Shown here: positions 61,062-64,000 of the stretch, piece by piece
Layout: each line of letters opens with the position of its first letter
Position numbering within the stretch: the stretch's first letter is position 1
NCBI GenBank assembly: GCA_913055655.1
Contig: CAJXKA010000001.1
Span: 186,001-250,000 of the forward strand
From: an uncultured Oceanospirillales bacterium
Lineage (GTDB): Bacteria; Pseudomonadota; Gammaproteobacteria; Xanthomonadales; SZUA-36
DNA length: 64,000 nt
Direction of reading: 5' to 3'
The notes under the pieces: generated by a model
What the model was told of the DNA's origin: nothing
Database searches by the model: none
The model's input: only the letters and a program-made list of their open reading frames with translations
Program-made: the position numbers and the translations under genes

Positions 61062-62134
61062 CGGATTCGCGCGGCTGGTTCTGGCTGGCGCTGCTGGTCC
61101 TTGGTGGCTGGCTGCTCTGGCGCCTGGCGCCGGTCATTACGCCGTTCGCGGTGGCCGCCGGCATCGCCTACCTCTCCGATCCCCTGGTCGACCGGCTCGA
61201 GCGGGTCAGCATCCGCGGCTGGACCTGGGGGCGCACGCTGGCCGTCATCATCGTGTTCGTGGGACTGGCGGCGCTGTTCACGGTGGCGCTGCTGGTGATC
61301 ATTCCCGCCCTGGTGCGCCAGGCGCGCGAGCTGGTGGAGCAGATGCCGGAGTACCTGGACTGGTTCACGCATACCGCCGTGCCCTGGGTCACCGCCCAGC
61401 TGGGGATTGAAGACGCGCTGCCGGATACCGGCGACATGGCGCAGTTGCTGAAGGACTACTGGAAGGAGATCAGCGGCGCCGCCGTCGGCGTGATGGGCAC
61501 GCTGGGCAAGGGCGGGCAGGCCGTGCTGGGCCTGGTCACGAACCTGGTGCTGATTCCCGTCGTCGCGTTTTACCTGATGCGCGACTGGGACCGGCTGATC
61601 GCCGGTATCCAGAAACTGCTGCCGCGCAGCAGGGTCGACACCATTAACGGCCTGGCGCGCGAGATTGACGAGGTCCTGGGTGCGTTTATCCGCGGGCAGT
61701 TGCTGGTGATGCTGGGCCTGGGGACGATTTACTCCATCGGCTTCTGGGCCATCGGCCTGCAGATGGGTTTCCTGATCGGCATGGTGGCCGGCCTGCTGAG
61801 TATCGTGCCTTACCTCGGCACCTTCGTCGGCCTGGCGCTGGCCGTGGGCATGGCCCTGTTCCAGTTTGGTGATGTCCTGCACCTGGCGCTGGTCCTGGGC
61901 GTGGTCGCGTTCGGCCAGTCGATGGAGAGCATGGTGCTGACGCCCTACCTGGTCGGCGACCGCATCGGCCTGCACCCGGTGGCCGTCATTTTCGCCGTGC
62001 TGGCCGGTGGGCATTTGTTCGGTTTCCTCGGCATCCTGCTGGCGTTGCCGGTGGCGGCCGCGGGCAACGTGGTGGTCCGGCACGTGCACGACCTCTACCA
62101 GCACAGCGCCTGGTACAAAGACACCGGTAGCTGA
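61058..62134 (+). CDS. perM: AI-2E family transporter (PerM)
   Basis: A 358-residue inner-membrane protein of the AI-2E/PerM family. Hydrophobic segments lie near residues 6-40 and 65-90. A soluble stretch (about 95-150) is followed by a C-terminal bundle with FYLMRDWDRLIAGIQKLLPR, GFLIGMVAGLLSIVPYLGTF and the HPVAVIFAVLAGGHLFGF segment, all family hallmarks. The transported substrate is uncertain. It abuts hda with no gap. Confidence 0.93.
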   Translation: MTDSRGWFWLALLVLGGWLLWRLAPVITPFAVAAGIAYLSDPLVDRLERVSIRGWTWGRTLAVIIVFVGLAALFTVALLVIIPALVRQARELVEQMPEYLDWFTHTAVPWVTAQLGIEDALPDTGDMAQLLKDYWKEISGAAVGVMGTLGKGGQAVLGLVTNLVLIPVVAFYLMRDWDRLIAGIQKLLPRSRVDTINGLAREIDEVLGAFIRGQLLVMLGLGTIYSIGFWAIGLQMGFLIGMVAGLLSIVPYLGTFVGLALAVGMALFQFGDVLHLALVLGVVAFGQSMESMVLTPYLVGDRIGLHPVAVIFAVLAGGHLFGFLGILLALPVAAAGNVVVRHVHDLYQHSAWYKDTGS

Positions 62135-62851
62135 ATGCTGTTCTCCCCGCAGATCCCCCTACCGCTGGAACCGAGGCGGGAAGGGCGGCTGGACGATTTC
62201 GTCGTCGGCCCCAACCGGGCCGCCGTGGACGCGGTTCGCGAAGTGGTGGCCGAACCCGACGCCAGCCTCTACCTGCGCGGTCCGGCGGCCAGTGGCAAGA
62301 CGTTCCTGCTGAACGCGGCCTGCCTGGCCGCGCGCGAGAAGGGCATGACCGCGTTCTACCTGGGCCTGAAACGACTGCCGGCCAACGGCGCGGCGGCGCT
62401 GAACGGCCTGGAAAACCTCGACCTGGTGTGTATCGACGATCTCGACCGGGTGGCCGGTGACGACGACTGGGAAGAGGCGCTGTTCCACTTCATCAACCGC
62501 CTGCGTGCCCACCGGGGGCGACTGGTGGTGGCGGCGCGGGAAGGCCTGCGAGCGTTGCCGCTGCGCCTGCCCGACCTGGCCTCGCGCCTGGCCTGGGGCT
62601 TACGGGCGGAACTGCAGCCGCTGGATGACGGGGAAAAGGCGGAAGTGATGGTGCGGCACGCCCGCGCCCGGGGCGCGGAACTGCCGGAAGACGTGGTGGA
62701 ATACCTGCTGCGGCGTGGCAGCCGTGACATGGCCGACCTGCTGGCCGCCGTGGATCGACTGCGTCATGTCGCGTTCACGGGCAAGCGGCGCGTGACCGTG
62801 CCGCTTGCCCGCCAGGTGCTTAGCGGTAGCTCTGCCGCTGACGAATCGTAA
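62135..62851 (+). CDS. hda: DnaA regulatory inactivator Hda
   Basis: AAA+ protein that, with the DNA clamp, drives hydrolysis of DnaA-bound ATP. It begins with a clamp-binding peptide region (LFSPQIPLPLEPR). Walker A is modified to RGPAASGKTFLL, Walker B is LVCIDDLDRV, and the arginine-finger region is LASRLAWGLRAEL. 238 residues. The last 32 bases overlap the convergent hypothetical gene. Confidence 0.94.
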   Translation: MLFSPQIPLPLEPRREGRLDDFVVGPNRAAVDAVREVVAEPDASLYLRGPAASGKTFLLNAACLAAREKGMTAFYLGLKRLPANGAAALNGLENLDLVCIDDLDRVAGDDDWEEALFHFINRLRAHRGRLVVAAREGLRALPLRLPDLASRLAWGLRAELQPLDDGEKAEVMVRHARARGAELPEDVVEYLLRRGSRDMADLLAAVDRLRHVAFTGKRRVTVPLARQVLSGSSAADES

Positions 62852-64000
62852 TGCCTTCTTCGTCAAACGCGACCTCGACCCGGGTCCGCCCCATCATGGC
62901 CTGGTAGGCCTGGACCAGCTTCGCCGCGGGCTCATCCGCGCCCAGGTCATTCGGGTCGTCTGACTGGAAATCCCCGTGTTGCAGGCGCATCAGGGCCGCG
63001 GTGTCCCACTCGGCCGAGAACACGATGCCGTTCGGGTCGCTGTCGTCATCCAGGAAGTTCAACAGCCGGTCCGACTGGCCCTGGCCAAACGACAGGCCGA
63101 TGGCGTCCTTGCTCATCACGGCGTGTGCCGCGAACTCCGGCGTGACCACCGTCATCAGCTCCTGCGGCAGTTCCACCGGCTCGGCGCCGGGTTCCAGGTT
63201 CAGCTGGTCGAAGCCGGGGATCATCATCCTGGCCATGCCGACGACCATCTGCGGGCTTTCCATCTCGAGTGACAGCAGGCCGGCCGCGGCTTCCGGGTTG
63301 AACATCTCGTCACCCTCGCCGGTGGCCGCGACCTCCATCCGCAGGCCCTTGAGATTGCCGATAAACGGCGGAACGGGCTGCTTCATGGTCACCGAGGCCT
63401 CGGCGATCTGGCGATTCAGGTCCTGCAACTGCGGACATTCAAACGGGGTGGCGGCCATGTGGTCAACGCGCTCAAGCATCCATTCGCGCAGGCGACCGAC
63501 ATTGATATTCAGCGAACCGGCAGCCAACAGGCCATCGTCGTCCGATGCCGGCGGTACGTCTGCGACCAGGCGGGCCAGGCCGGCGGCGATGCCGGGTTCC
63601 AGCTCAAGCTGCATCGCATTGGCCGTCGAGTCGGCATCCAGCTCGGTCACGCCGGCGACCAGGCGCGGCGCAATCGCGCTGATGCGGTCAGCCTCGCGGC
63701 GGCAGACCGGGTCCATGTCGGCCAGCGAGTTCTCGCCGTAGACCGACAGCAGCTGGTTGGTGTTACTGTCGGCATCAAACAGTTCGTGAACCAGGCGGGC
63801 CGTGTCCAGGTAGCCGGAACCGTAGTCGGTGTAGCCCTTGTCCTGGTTGAGCTGGGCGAGTGCACTGCCATCCGCCAGCGACTCTGCCGGCCGGTTCATG
63901 CCCAGCAGTGTGCGCAGCCGCGCCTCGTCGCTGGCCGGCGTGAAACCCATCACCATGTGGTCTTCCAGGATGGCGATGACGATGCCGAAATCGACATCAA
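62820..64000 (-). CDS. Hypothetical protein, N-terminus beyond window
   Basis: The minus-strand frame is open to base 64000 without a stop, so the gene enters from outside; at least 393 residues are visible. Reading upstream of the first internal ATG at 63956 gives DVDFGIVIAILEDHMVMGF, which continues smoothly, so that ATG is not the start. The visible part is acidic, soluble-looking, with one region NINVGRLREWMLERVDHM and no repeats or catalytic motif I recognise. It has a faint resemblance to DUF3352-type proteins, which I cannot confirm. It is convergent with hda. Confidence 0.6.
   Translation of the reverse strand, partial: DVDFGIVIAILEDHMVMGFTPASDEARLRTLLGMNRPAESLADGSALAQLNQDKGYTDYGSGYLDTARLVHELFDADSNTNQLLSVYGENSLADMDPVCRREADRISAIAPRLVAGVTELDADSTANAMQLELEPGIAAGLARLVADVPPASDDDGLLAAGSLNINVGRLREWMLERVDHMAATPFECPQLQDLNRQIAEASVTMKQPVPPFIGNLKGLRMEVAATGEGDEMFNPEAAAGLLSLEMESPQMVVGMARMMIPGFDQLNLEPGAEPVELPQELMTVVTPEFAAHAVMSKDAIGLSFGQGQSDRLLNFLDDDSDPNGIVFSAEWDTAALMRLQHGDFQSDDPNDLGADEPAAKLVQAYQAMMGRTRVEVAFDEEGITIRQRQSYR

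Overview
This is high-GC chromosomal DNA from a gammaproteobacterium. Gene order points to the Lysobacterales (Xanthomonadales) or a close relative such as the Wenzhouxiangella group. Three blocks support this: ruvCAB-ybgC-tolQRAB-pal-cpoB-queE-queC-tRNA-Lys; yrbG-kdsD-kdsC-lptC-lptA-lptB-rpoN-hpf-ptsN-hprK-rapZ-EIIA-ptsH-ptsI-mgtE; and the DUF3108-purN-purM block facing DUF2066-perM-hda. The taxon is inferred from synteny and protein motifs only; no search was run. Almost all of the window is dense core genome, and most operon members overlap by 1-4 bases.

Layout. 1-3674 (minus): malQ (cut by the window edge), proA, proB. 3675-6491: an accessory patch with a Phd/PIN toxin-antitoxin pair, a lone ParD-type antitoxin and an exported M49-like metallopeptidase. 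6600-10434: fmdB-type zinc ribbon, aspS with a terminator, rarD and an alpha/beta hydrolase. 10496-20176: yebC, ruvCAB, ybgC, the Tol-Pal system, queE and queC. 20279-20354: tRNA-Lys(UUU). 20324-23400: the clearest accessory region. It holds a surface protein with repeated domains, flanked by 33-base direct repeats of the tRNA 3' end, followed by two convergent AT-richer genes for related exported proteins with a shared CDGC motif. 23432-25816: threonine aldolase and APC permease. 25924-31870: hrpA and relA. 31867-36351: a giant multidomain glycosyltransferase. 36472-42037: PBP1b, TPR lipoprotein, DinG/YoaA-type helicase, tsaB. 42023-44419: a second fused glycosyltransferase. 44430-57043 (minus): the mgtE / regulatory PTS / rpoN / lipopolysaccharide transport and Kdo supercluster. 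57139-64000: ibaG, DUF3108, purN, purM, DUF2066, perM, hda, and the C-terminal part of an unknown gene.

How they work together. The large minus-strand cluster joins envelope biogenesis (Kdo synthesis, LptABC) to regulation (sigma-54, HPF, EIIA-Ntr, HPr, EI, HprK and RapZ). No sugar-specific EIIB or EIIC is present, so this PTS looks purely regulatory. The Tol-Pal block, PBP1b and the two glycosyltransferases are further envelope functions. relA and the tRNA-Lys promoter, which has a GC-rich discriminator, are stringent-response parts.

Nothing here is a demonstrably new defence or biosynthetic system. The best candidates for undescribed biology are the tRNA-Lys-adjacent module (20324-23400), especially the paired CDGC exported proteins, and the four-module glycosyltransferase.
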